A stretch of 64,000 nucleotides of DNA from Lepiota brunneoincarnata (taxonomy: Eukaryota; Basidiomycota; Agaricomycetes; Agaricales; Agaricaceae): NCBI GenBank assembly GCA_023014365.1, contig JAEBUN010000003.1:1550001-1614000 (forward strand), written 5' to 3'. Position numbers and translations under genes: made by a program. The notes below the pieces were generated by a model, which was given only the letters and a program-made list of their open reading frames with translations, did no database searches and had not been told where the DNA came from. This document shows positions 1 through 10,469 of this stretch, piece by piece (position 1 is the first letter of the stretch; every line of letters begins with the position of its first letter).

Positions 1-45
1 AATACTCCATTTGTCTTATCAGTTTGCTAGTGCAGTGGATCAATG
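1..45 (+). pseudogene. copia-0 RNase H C-terminal part, left of the gypsy-1 insertion
   Basis: When positions 1-45 are joined to the sequence after the gypsy-1 TSD (43428 on), a reading frame runs into DNENPADLLMKNLG and FEHFSPFLGIEIL, then a stop near 43520. This resembles the end of Ty1/copia polyproteins (xNPADxLTKxL...FExFRxxLG). A purine tract and an LTR follow at 43561, which supports the reading. It is therefore the outermost, oldest element of the nest; its 5' part lies outside the window. Identification rests on a short motif and on context. Confidence 0.5.
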
Positions 46-1002
46 TGTTAGAGCTGGTGTGGGTTGGGACTGAATTGAAAGGTTGGGGTGGTATCCTTGG
101 TATAAGGGAACTGGAAACAGGGTGAAGTCAGTACATAGACTTTGGGCAGAGGAGTGGACTTGCAGCCTCAGCTTATGTGCTGTGCCCTCCTACTATCCTA
201 GTCCATATTTCAGGATGTTGGGGCTGAAGTGGAGTGAGGCAGGAGAGAGAGGAGGATAGGAACAGGGAACTGGTCTGCTGCTTGATTCAATTATCAGACT
301 ACTGACTATAAGTCAAGTATCTACAGTATTTATACTACTGTTCTATGAACTATGACTAGTACTGACTACAGACAGAGTGAAGTGGGGGCTGATAAGATTA
401 CAAATGGAACACAAATGAAATGAAGGCTGATACAGATATGAAAACTAATAATGGTTCAATTTAGATTATGGGCAGAGAACTGGAAGTTGGAAGGTGGAAT
501 AACTGGTGGTCAGATAACCACAGCATATGTGGAGGTGGTCATGTGATGAGGATAATGCTGTGTGGGTGGAGCAGGGTGGGGCTGCATCAGAGGGCAGATG
601 TAAGGGGACTAGCATTATGTGCACCCCCTTACACAAGGTATGTCTAGGGGTCTGTGGTTGAGTGTCCAGGCTCAGCCTCTCTAGCCAATGCCTGATGCCT
701 AAGCCCAGCCTCAGCCTTCGGCCACCCCCATCCCCAAGTCTGATCCGCATATGACTAATGTTGTTTGTATATTGTTTGCATATGTTATATTCTAGTAGCT
801 ATGTAGTGTTTGGCTACCTGGTCTGTGCATAGACCTCTATGTATATAAGTAGTGTGGGTGTCAATTGTATTCACCACCCAAATATCAACTTGGTTCCAGC
901 GCTCTTACTTCCCCTAACAGCAGAGGGTTGATGCATAGAGCCTTGTGGGGCTGAGAAGTATGAAGTTCAATGATTAGACTCTAAGTTGGCATGGATATGA
1001 CA
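46..1002 (-). repeat. gypsy-1 old copy, 3' LTR interrupted by a solo LTR
   Basis: It begins tgttagagctggtg and ends ggatatgaca. It aligns throughout with the 661-bp gypsy-1 LTRs once the foreign solo LTR at 599-919 is removed. The adjacent C-run and TTT at 1006-1015 read AAAGGGGGGG on the minus strand, a polypurine tract three bases from the LTR. Confidence 0.9.
599..919. repeat. solo LTR, family S1 (321 bp)
   Basis: Ends are TGTAAGGGG and CCCCTAACA, a terminal inverted repeat. It is flanked by the TSD gcaga (594-598, 920-924) and interrupts a gypsy-1 LTR. A second copy with its own TSD lies at 52066-52376. A TATATAAG box lies near 842. No internal region of this family is present in the window, so its superfamily is unknown. 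Confidence 0.9.
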
Positions 1003-1853
1003 GTGCCCCCCCTTTAGGGCCAAGCCTTGAGGCCTAAGATGGTCTAAACCAGTGAAAAGGTAGAAATGTTTGTGGGTTTTTAATTTGGATGGAGGGCTTG
1101 TTTTCACTGAGCTTGGCTGAAATTTGATAAGCTTAAGTTAATACAAGGGGTATGAGATAGATAGTGAGCAGTTTTGTCTTTTGGGTTGTTCTGGGGGTGC
1201 ATTCTGACAGTGAAATTCAAGAGAGTATAGTTTTAAAGGTTAATGAACAGCCATTGAAGTTATCTTAGCCATACAGTACAATGATGAAAGGACAATCCCT
1301 GTCAATTCAAAGCACAGGGTCTCTGGTCTCTGGTCTCTGGTCTCTGAACTCTACTCTAGTCTCTGTCTCTGGGTTGGTTGACAACTGAAGAACTCATACT
1401 TAACAATGCATATTAAATAGCCCTCTGAAACTGTTCTTGATCATGGCTTGCAGACTTGTATGTGGAAGTGGGGGTGAGACCTCTTCCTTCTCCATGAACA
1501 AGTGCAACCATATTTATATTGTGTAGATACATATGAGTAATAGTAAATATGAAATAGAAAACAATAAGCTTAATTGTTACAGGTGCTGTAGAATATTTTG
1601 GAAGGTTTGGCGGCATTTCTGCCTTGCCCTGGGTTATGGGTTTTTCTCTGATTGATAAATGGCAATCCAGCCAGATATGTTCTGTGCTTGTCTGCATTAT
1701 TCTGTGTCTATGTGAGTGTATTAAGCCTCCAGATCAATTATGATTGGAATGTATAGCAGATGGATAATCCCTTGATCTATTGTAATTAATCTCAGTTAGT
1801 CAATATGCTAAGGTGCTGGGACCCACAAAGCACTCACTAATTATGAGGTCTTT

Positions 1854-2155
1854 TGTAATAAATGATATCTACAAGCATATTGAGTATATGATAATAGAGA
1901 TAAGAAAAGAAGCTTGCTCACCTCAGTCACACAAGATATATGCAAGAACTGAAGTGGTAGTGAGGAAACTGGATGTTACTTATACCTAATGGCACAATAG
2001 AGGGTATACTATGAGTGGCCATAGTGTTGTACAATAGTAAATCAAGGAAACAAAGGAAAGAAAAAGGTACACTGGGGCCAGCACATTCAACATGTTGACT
2101 GACAAGTCTTGCTATACTGTTGCCATGGCATTGGTGCATGTTTGTTATTCTTACA
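1854..2155 (-). repeat. copia-2 3' LTR
   Basis: 302 bp, starting TGTAATAAATGATATC and ending GTTATTCTTACA. It is a direct repeat of 6471-6772. Next to it at 2156-2169, the minus strand reads GGTTTGAGGGGGAG, a typical copia polypurine tract. Confidence 0.93.
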
Positions 2156-2164
2156 CTCCCCCTC

Positions 2165-5100
2165 AAACCATGACAAGGCCAAGCTTGTGAGCAAAATGTT
2201 TGACTTTGGGCAATGGAAGTGCCTTGGTGAATACATCTGCAACCATATCCTCCAAAGGACAGTAAATGAGCTGAATCTTACCCTCCTCAACAATCCAATG
2301 AATGAAGTGATATCAGATGTTAATGTGTTTGGTGCAGGGGTGAAATTGGTGGTCTTTTGCAAGTGCTATGGCAGATTGATTATTGGAAAAGAGTGTTGTG
2401 GGGGAAATGATTGGCTTGAAGATTTGAGAAACAAGCAAGTGGAGCCACACAGCCTCTTTTGCTGCATAGGTCGCACCTATGTACATATTCAGATTTGGTT
2501 GTAGAGAGGGTGACAATCTCCTGCCACTTAGTGCTCCAGGAGACAGCACCTCCATTGATTATGAACATGTAGCCCAAGGTTGCCTGTCTGTCCTTGGCCA
2601 TATTGCCATTGGCATCCATGTAGCCAGTAAGGTCCTGTCCAGTGCCTCCATATGTGAGCCAGAGGTCCTATATGCCTTTGAGGTAACAGAAAATGCATTT
2701 CACTACCTCCCAATGTGGTTCTCCAGGATTTTTAGAGAACTTGGACAGGACTTGAACAGCATATGCAATGTCTGGTTGGGTACCAAGTGCTGCATACATC
2801 AGTGTGCCAACTGCTTCCTGGTAGGGGATCTTGGCCATGTGGGCAATCTCTGTGGTGGTTTTTGGTGACTGAACTGAAGTGAGGCATATGGATGGGTCCA
2901 TAGGTGTGCTGACTGGCTTGAGGTCCTCAAATCCAAACTGGCAGAGCAAGGAGTCAATGTACAAGTGCTGTGAGAGTATTAGCTTGCCTTGTTTGTGTTC
3001 CCTCTTCACTTCCAAACCCAACAGCCAATGTATCTCTCCAAGGTTGGTAATCTTCACAAAATCTGATATCCCTCCCTTCAGCCAACTGACGGTCTTGGTT
3101 TTGTGTGCTACAAGGGTGCAGTCATCGACATGTATGAGAATAACAGTGAGCTTAGGGTTCATGACCTTGAAAAAGATGGCATAATCCACATCACACCATG
3201 TGAACCCTAAGTTGTCCACCAAGATCTTGCAGGGTCATTGGTACCATCACCAGCCAGACTGTTTGAGTCCATATAGGGTCTTCTTTAGGAGACAGACACA
3301 ATGAGGGTAAAGGAGATCAATGAAGTCAGGTGGTTGTCACATATATACAATCTCTTCATTGGTGAGTTTCCCATTTAGGTAGGCACCTTTGATGTCAATC
3401 TGATGTATCTCCATGTTGCAAGCAGCTGTGATGGCCAGAACAGTTTGGATGGATTGAAGTCTTGCAACTGGCACAAAAGTGTCAAAGTAATCTACTCTAG
3501 GGGCTTGGGAAAACCCCCGTGTGACAAGATGGGCTTTGTAGTGCATGACGTTGCCTGCAGTGTCCTTTTTCACCCTGTACACCCATTTCAACCCCATGAT
3601 GTTTGTCCCTTGTAGTGGGTCCACCAATTCCCATGTCTCAGCTTCCTTCAGTATCTTGATCTCTTTGCCCATTGCACCTTTTCACAATTCCCAGTCTGCC
3701 CTCTTCTTTGTCTCTCTTAAACTCCCAGGCTCTATAGCCTCTGCCTCAACCATCTCAGCTGCAAATGCCTGTACTTCTTCCCAGTCCATTTCTTCCACTA
3801 ACCCCACAGCTCTTCCTTCAAGCACATCACATGCCTTTTGGCTCAGGTTCTGGATGCGACATGGTTACTCAGAGGATGTGTCATCTGCAGCAGCATTACC
3901 TGTGGTGCTGGCAGGTTCTGGTGGAAGGAAATTGGTGCTATCTAGTGTTGGCAGTGGAGGAGTGTTGGTAGAAGGGGCAATGGTGGGTGTGTTTGCAGCT
4001 TGAGTCTCATTGGCTGATGTTCCCTCCCCTTTGAGACTTGAGCTATTGTCATCTGTGAAATGGACATCATGCTCTACCTTGACAGTGCCAGTGTCAGGGA
4101 AATAGACATGCAAGCCATTGCTTTCACAATCAAATCCAACCCAGTGGCCCTTCTTTGCATGTCCACCCAGCTTGTCTCCTCCTGCCTGATGCACCCATAC
4201 CTCCACACCCCACTCCCTTATATCTCCCATATCTGGCTTCTTCACATACAGAGCCTCAAAGGGTGTCATTCCTTTGACAGCCTTCATTCCTAACCTGTTC
4301 ATCAGCCAGACAATGTGTGAGGCTGCCTTAGCCCATAGGTATTTTGGAAGTCAGCTGGCATGGAGCAGTACATGGACATGTTCAACAATAGTATGGTTGC
4401 AATGCTCAGCCACCCCATTGTGCTGAGGGGTATTATGCATGGTGAGTTGAATATCTGTATCACAGGATTTGAGATGTTGCTGAAAGGCCTTGGCAGTATA
4501 CATACTTGCTGCCCCTGTCTGACTGCAAGGCTTTGATCTGTATGTCAAACTGTGTCTTATACCATGCTTCAAAGGCCTTGTATGCATCAAAAACATCTGA
4601 CTTGTTGGTGAGGAATTCAATATGCATCCAGCAGGAATAGTCATCCATGAATGTGATATAGTACTGGCATCCTTTCTTCATCACTACTCACACAAGTCCC
4701 CACACATCCAAGTGACCTCCCCACCCATGACCATTGCCCTTTCCCCTTTCCTAACCTTCTCAATCAGGAGTCATGTGGATTTTGCAAAGGCACACAAGTC
4801 ACAGGAAAAATCCATATTGACATCAATGTCAATCTTGAGTCTGGTGACCAGCCCATCCATCACAAGCTTCTGTGCAGTGACAGGTGAAATGTGTCCAAGG
4901 TGGTGGTGGAGTGCATCAAGGGTGAGTGGTTCCCCTACAGCAGCACTGACTTCATCACCCTCTCTGACCAACTTGTAAAGGCCCCTTGGGTTTCATGGGA
5001 TCTCTGCTACATGGATACCCTCACAATTGCAAATAATAGCATTTGCCATTTCCAAAAGAGGTCATGAATCCTGCAGTATTGAGATGCCCAATTGACACAA

Positions 5101-6454
5101 GTGTGTACCTGGCATCTGGTGAGTACAGCACATTGCATAAATGAAGTTGCAAAGATGCATCACCATTCAGTATGTTGAGTACAACTTCCTCTTTACCAAT
5201 GGCACTGAAGCATTGTTTGTTTGCAGCATATAGTGGGCATGGTGAGATGGTTTTAAAAGTGGCAAAGTTGTCTCTGTAGGGGGAAATGTGACGTGATGAC
5301 CCAGAATCAAAGATCTCAATCCATGTTCCTAATGTGAGCAGTTCACTGACTTTCCCAACCTCATCTTCACCAGCATCATAGGTGTACTGAGCTTCCTTGG
5401 CCTTCTCATCATCCTCAGCTGGATCCAGGCTAAATAGGCTTTCCCAATCCATCTCTTCATCAGATTCCTCAACCATGAATGCCTCATCAATCTTGTCTCC
5501 ATCAACTACAACAAAAGCATCATCTTCATCATCTTCATCCTCAACTGCATTTGCCCCTCCACCCTTCTGCTTTGGAGCTTCCCTGCTGTGCTTCTCCCCC
5601 TCCTTCTTGGCTTTGGGGCACTCTCTTTTCCAATGCCCAGCCTTGCCACACTTGTGGCACTTTCCTTTCTTCACCTTCTGTCCCCCACCTTCAACACCCA
5701 TGGCCTCATCTCCATCTACCTTTGAGCTTGTCTGGGGTCAGTTCACCCATGATCATTCCCACTCATCATGAGTCATTGTGATGAGGATGTCAGGTTCAAT
5801 GGTAAAGTTCAGGTTTGCATGGAGTCAGGCTGCTGAGAGCTGTGGTGATGCATATGAGGATAGCTATCTTGGTAAGGACTGGATGATGGTGCTCCTATAA
5901 TTATTGTTGCTAACCTGGATACCCACAGTAATCAATTCTGCACACTTTGAGTGCAGCTCATTGAAGAAGGTGCAGATGTCACCCTTGTCAGGACAGTGAG
6001 TGGTCATGAATTCGCATCACAAGTGGGCCTGTGAGAAGGCACCCTTGTATGTGTACTCCTTGACTATGGCATCCCACATTGTTTTGGCAGTGAGCTCATT
6101 TGCAATGACAATGAGGGTGGAGTTGAGGATCTGTTGGGTGAGCAGGAAATGTGCAATGGACTCATCATGCTCCTACATCTCAATGGTTTCAGAGGTAGTG
6201 ACATGGGGAGGGGACTGATGCTGGTTATCAGGGGATTTTTCCTTGCCCTTGTCTACAGAATTGGTAGATGAGGACCTGACTGGTTTTGAGGACACTGACT
6301 TGTTTGGATGCTTGGCACTACCATCAAAATGGCCCCAGAGGCCCTTCCCCTGGACAGCCATTTTGAACTGAAGTGAGAAGATTGTCCAGTTTGCTCCTGA
6401 CAAGTCCAGCTTGGGAATGGTAGATGATAGAACATCATTGGCAGTAGTAGTCAT
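2165..6454 (-). pseudogene. copia-2 gag-pol polyprotein, disrupted
   Basis: The frame starts at the ATG at 6454 (MTTTANDVLSS). A gag region follows, then a CCHC knuckle CHKCGKAGHWKRECP near 5640, protease FDSGSSRHIS near 5290, and a GAG-pre-integrase HHCC segment (LHHHLGHIS..CDLCAFAK) at about 4910-4780. Integrase core motifs FMDDYSCWMHIEF and LQSDRGSKYV lie at 4680-4500. RT begins WELVDPLQGTNIMGLKWVY (about 3620), with GAYLNG near 3380 and a HVDD version of the YVDD box near 3130. RNase H starts at YMDANGNMAKDRQATLGY and ends ADVFTKALP near 2190. Gag and protease share one frame; later pieces are frameshifted and carry several TGA, TAG or TAA codons. It encodes no working polyprotein. Confidence 0.9.
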
Positions 6455-6455
6455 T

Positions 6456-6470
6456 GCAGGGCTCATAACC
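6456..6470 (-). other. copia-2 primer-binding site, half-tRNA-iMet type
   Basis: The plus strand reads GCAGGGCTCATAACC directly against the 5' LTR. From memory this equals part of the anticodon stem-loop of yeast-type initiator tRNA-Met, with the CAT anticodon inside. The minus-strand RNA would pair with an internally cleaved half tRNA, as described for Ty5 and Drosophila copia, rather than with a tRNA 3' end. Confidence 0.75.
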
Positions 6471-6772
6471 TGTAAAAAATGATATCTATGAGTGCATTGA
6501 GTATACAATAATAGAGATAAGAAAAGAAGCTTGCTCACCTCAGTCATACAAGATATATGCAAGAACTGAGGTGGCAGCAAGGAAACTGGACATTACTTAT
6601 ACCTAATGGCACAATAGAGAGTATACTATGAGTGGCCATAGTATTGTACAATAGTAAATCAAGGAAACAAAGGAAAGAAAAAGGTATGCTGGGGCCAGCA
6701 TGTTCAACACATTGACTGACAAGTCTTGCTATACTGTTGCCATGGCATTGGTATGTGTTTGTTATTTTTACA
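6471..6772 (-). repeat. copia-2 5' LTR
   Basis: 302 bp, TGTAAAAAATGATATC to GTTATTTTTACA, followed by the TSD tcttt. The two LTRs differ mostly by transitions. Confidence 0.93.
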
Positions 6773-7225
6773 TCTTTGATATTTTCTAGGGCATTGGGCA
6801 TCAGTTATCACCTTCCAAATGTTGGACATTCCATTCCATGGTTCAGTCATCATTAATGGACTTGTTATAGGTGTAATACACCTGCAACAGCTGCTAGATA
6901 CATTCTTTATGTTCAAACAAATCTGAGTTCATCAGAAAACTGCTTGTAAGGTCCCTTGATGTGACTGGAGTATACTTGATAGGCTATGTAGAGTCCTAAA
7001 TCCCTTTGGAGAGTGTCCTGATAGTTTGGTTCACTAAGCTTAGTGTTAATGAGCTGGTTTGAATGCTTCCAAGGCTTGAATATCCTCAATTTGGTTGAAC
7101 TGGCTACTATGGGACATAGTACCAATCCTCTATGGAGTTCTTTAATGACATAGCCAATGATTCTATGTAGAGAACTGTTCCAGAGTACAGAATTCATGTA
7201 TAGTTGTGAAATCAGCATATCACTG

Positions 7226-8342
7226 GGGGTCCATCGGAAAGTTCCATCAGGGTATAAGAACTGGGCAAACTGGTTCAGGTTCAAAATTTACAACTTGATC
7301 CTATACCACCATGAGCAAGTAACCCAATTGATAACTGACTGCAGTGGAATGCAAGGCCCAACTCTGGAAGGAGAAGGCAGAGTGAGAGGAGTGGGAACAG
7401 CTAGAATTAGAGAGGTTGGAGGAGGAGTGTCAGGAGGAGGAAGAATGTAGATTGGCAGCAAAGCAGCACTGACAGGAGGAAGAGTGATGACAGCTGACAG
7501 AGCTGTGTCAATGACAAGAGGAGGAGCAGGAGTGGGTGGCCATCTGGGAATGCCTCCTAGCCACTACCACAGTGTTGTGGCAGGGGCACCCAAAGGCCAG
7601 CTGCCTGATCAACTGGTGGAGGATGATGAGGAGGAGACAAGCTCTGATTACACAGAGAATGATGCAGCAAGGGATGAAGAGGCAGAGAGTTCCAAGGGGG
7701 CAAGAGACAAGGGAAAGGGAAAGGGAAAGGTGAGGGTGGCCCCATGGCAGGGCCATGCAAATGTATTTGGGGGTGGGAACCCTTGCTGGTGATGCCAGTG
7801 TTATGGGGTCCAATGTGAGCTTGCTGGCAGGTAAGTTGTCCTTAGGTTCCTAAGGCTCATACTGATAGAAGGTTTAGTACTCACCTTCATATTGATGAGC
7901 TGACATTCTAGCAGCCCCACTCAACCCCATCTCATCTTGACCCCTGCACCACTTCTTCATCCTGTTGCACTGATAGCAACTCCTGCTGTTACTTGGTACT
8001 GACTGTGGGGATACTACTAAACAGATTTCCTAGAGTTAAAGAGGCTGATCAAAGAGAAACATGAGGAAACCCTGGAGCAGATTTTGGTGGTGGAAATGGC
8101 TGTAAACAAGGCCTTGGTGCAGATTCACAATGTCAAGATCAAGGTGAAGAAAATGTTGGAGTGGGAACAGTTACAGGAGTAGGAGAAGAAGGCTGAGCAG
8201 CCTTATTTGAAGGGCAGGGAAGTTGAGTTGGAGTTAGGGAAATCAGAGGACATTGGGGCTGTATTGGAGAAAGAGGTGTGGGATCTGATAGAGGATGCTG
8301 TACTGTCATCTGGCCTTTCTGGAGACAACATGGACAGGTAGT
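7226..8342 (+). pseudogene. gypsy-1 old copy, antisense accessory gene (decayed)
   Basis: This aligns with the intact-looking version at 28346-29468. A TATA-like gtataaga lies near 7255. The charged coiled-coil part at 7360-7735 has in-frame TGA codons. The first cysteine half PCW-stop-CQCYGVQC lies near 7780, and a GTAAGT donor at about 7831. The second cysteine half (SCYQCNRMKKWCRG) is present but inverted at about 7878-7993. The last exon at about 8033-8342 starts ELKRLI and ends DNMDR-stop, as in the young copy. An AATAAA follows at 8370. Disruption and the exon inversion make it non-functional. Confidence 0.75.
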
Positions 8343-8399
8343 TTTGTAGTGGTGATTGTATACTTGTTCAATAAACTTTTTGTTTCTTTGTGTGGCAAG

Positions 8400-9151
8400 T
8401 GGTCAGTAAACTTAAATTGAGTGGAGGGGGCCAGGTTTAGTAGGGTAAGAGGAATGAAAAGCCTCTATGAGGTCTACAGCATGTTCAAGTTTGGTAGCCA
8501 GTAACCATGAGGACTCTTTGGTGTCTTCATAACCTAACCAGATGACTTTATAGAGGAGCTTGCATGTGTAGTGCTAGTCAATCTTTGAGTTGACAATGTA
8601 GGCAATTTCATATTCTGGTTTGCTGTCAATGGACACTGGTGTGGGTGGTAGGTCTGATCAGGTGGGTATGGTGTTAGGCATAGCTGATTTGAGCATGAAA
8701 ACATGGAAGACTGGGTGTACTCCATGCATGGAGTCAGGAAGTCAGAGAGTAAAGGAGTGGGTACCTGCTTGTGCAATGATCTTGTATGGTCTGAGGAACT
8801 GTTCAGAGAGTTTTTTGGAAGAATGGGTGGTGCAGAAGAATTGGGCTTTAACAAACACCTTTTGTCCAACCTTGAAGTCTGGTGCAGGAAGATGACATGT
8901 GTCAGTGGAGATCTAGTAGCATTGCTGGGCTAGCACTATTTCAGACTTCAAGATAGTATGTAGGTCATCAAGATCAACAGCAAAATAGTGGGCCTGAGCA
9001 GAGGCAAGGTTACATTCAGGGTAAACTGTGATATTTGGATGATATCCTTTGTTAGCAAAGAATGGGGAGATACTGGTGATGGCACTAGGAGCATTGTTGT
9101 AAGTGAACTCAACTCATGGTAGTAATTTGGACCAATTGTCCTGTTGGTAGT
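8400..9151 (-). pseudogene. gypsy-1 old copy, integrase C-terminus and chromodomain
   Basis: This is colinear with 29500-30270 of the younger copy, covering the end of integrase and the chromodomain, but carries many substitutions and stops. It is cut at 9151 by the hAT insertion and continues at 22688. The chromodomain of chromoviral integrases binds modified histones to direct integration; here it is only a remnant. Confidence 0.8.
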
Positions 9152-9357
9152 TAGTGCATGTCACAGGTTTGCAAACCTGCGCAGGTACACAGGTATGGGT
9201 TGGCCAGGTGTGGGTGTGGGTCCAATATCAGGTACCTGCATGAAACCCATACCTGTGGCATGGGTCTGGCAGGTTTTTTTGAGGCACTATTATTCTAATC
9301 ACTGCTACTGTACAGTTTATGCCACAAATATTTTCGAGACAGTTGACTCCCATCAGA

Positions 9358-9767
9358 ATGGCTCCAGCTCTATCAAAACTCGCAATGTGTCTCACAACCC
9401 AACCTGAGATAACTACACGATGGAAAAGGAAAGCCTCTTTTAGAATAACTGATGAAAACTTTGTCAGTGCAGAGAGCAACGTTGTCACCAAGCATCTCAA
9501 GCTGTCAGCCAATGCTGCATGGGCTGCAGCTGCAAAACGTCAACATAGGCAACCATCAGTTGAGGATGTCAAGGATGAGGACAGTGCATCCATGAATAAC
9601 CCACCGAAAAACTGGAATGCTGTTCTTGAGGCTGCTGATGGAAGTGATGATGTTGACATGCTAGATAACAATCCAGCTCCAGCACCTGAGGACTTTGAAG
9701 AGGATGACAACAAAAAGGACAATGATAAAGAGGACGATGATGATGAAGTTGAGCCAGAGGTAACTAA
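9358..9767 (+). pseudogene. hAT transposase N-terminal exon
   Basis: The ATG at 9358 opens MAPALSKLAMCLTTQPEI, a basic patch TTRWKRKASF, then a very acidic stretch rich in D and E near 9690-9760. The frame is cut at 9767 by gypsy-2. After the TSD actaa at 18739 it resumes as VTKPVETAEEQ and reaches a probable intron (gtgaga..attag, about 18791-18830). The acidic N-terminus has no named domain that I can recognise; assignment rests on its place between the TIR and the catalytic part. Confidence 0.65.
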
Positions 9768-10469
9768 TGTTATGATCTATGCTCCTTCTGTATCCAAAGA
9801 TAACTGGAGATGGCCTTCAATCACTCTACAAGGTGTCTGAGACGGTAGGCCTTGCAGAGCTTAGTGGATTGCGCTCAATGAGATAACAAGGGAACACGCC
9901 AAGTTAAGGCAGAGAGGGTTAATGACCGCTGTTAACAAGATTAAAGCTTAAGGCTTTAATCTCTACTTGTACAGGCCTTATATACCTATGAGACACTATA
10001 TACTCGTTATAGGTAGTTGGGCTGTTCTACTAGTCATCCACAGTCTTGACCATGATGTGCATCCTAGCTGATGGCATCCTACTGTTATTTATATTACAAT
10101 GAGTCAGTGTCCTTGTTCTCACTGCTGTGCGACATTCCATCACTTTCTTCTGACTCATAATTTCCTTCTCCTGATTCTATCTCCATGGAATCTCCTCCAT
10201 TCTTGCTCTCCACTCTCTCAGTGCTTCCATCCATATCAGAGGTTGGATCAGTCAATTCATGGCTGTCTTCTTCATCCTCAGGGTATTCCAGAATATCCTC
10301 CAGAGTTATCTCCATTCCTGCTTCTCTTGCCAGGTCCTGCATGGCATTATAATATTCCCCTTCTTCGTCTTCATACTCCTGCGCTCGTAGCTGGTCTGTG
10401 GTTTCTTGTACCCATCTTGTAAAGTTGAATAGTTGTTCCTGTTCCTCTCAATCTGGACTATTCATAACA
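9768..10469 (-). repeat. gypsy-2 3' LTR, containing the ORF3 tail
   Basis: 702 bp, identical in length to 18037-18738. The PPT is at 10470-10480 (AAAGGGGATAA on the minus strand), directly abutting it. Minus-strand U3 carries an open frame down to 10094 that continues ORF3. A TATATAAGG box and an AGATTAAAGC/GCTTTAATCT inverted repeat lie farther into the LTR, near 9936-9975. Confidence 0.93.

Larger units (their letters stand above)
1854..6772 (-). mobile_element. copia-2, full-length Ty1/copia element inside E2
   Basis: Two 302-bp LTRs (1854-2155 and 6471-6772) have TGTAA..TTACA ends and a TSD of tcttt (1849-1853, 6773-6777). The second E2 copy shows the empty site near 26703 with a single tcttt. 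Coding is on the minus strand in copia order: gag, protease, integrase, RT, RNase H. It has a PBS at 6456-6470 and a PPT at 2156-2169. Many stops and frameshifts indicate it is dead. Confidence 0.95.
1053..7222. repeat. E2 repeat, copy 1 (about 1.25 kb without its copia insert)
   Basis: E2 has no recognisable ORF. It starts TGAAAAGG and ends GCATATCA, sits inside the gypsy-1 old copy, and recurs at 25854-35646. Copy 1 is 1053-1853 plus 6778-7222. Flanks are ccag on the left and ctgg on the right, while copy 2 has ctgg and ccag. Both fit a CCGG palindrome after CpG decay, either as a 4-bp TSD or as an extension of terminal inverted repeats. A CTCTG-rich low-complexity patch lies near 1321-1375. 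It could be a long solo LTR or a non-autonomous DNA element; I cannot decide. Confidence 0.75.

Noticed and set aside
1321..1375. CTCTG repeats in E2 as a regulatory site
   Set aside because: Simple sequence that varies between the two E2 copies; no evidence of function.
7508..7813. Minus-strand Pro/His/Ser-rich frames opposite the old antisense gene
   Set aside because: They are complements of E/R-rich coiled-coil codons with no recognisable domain.
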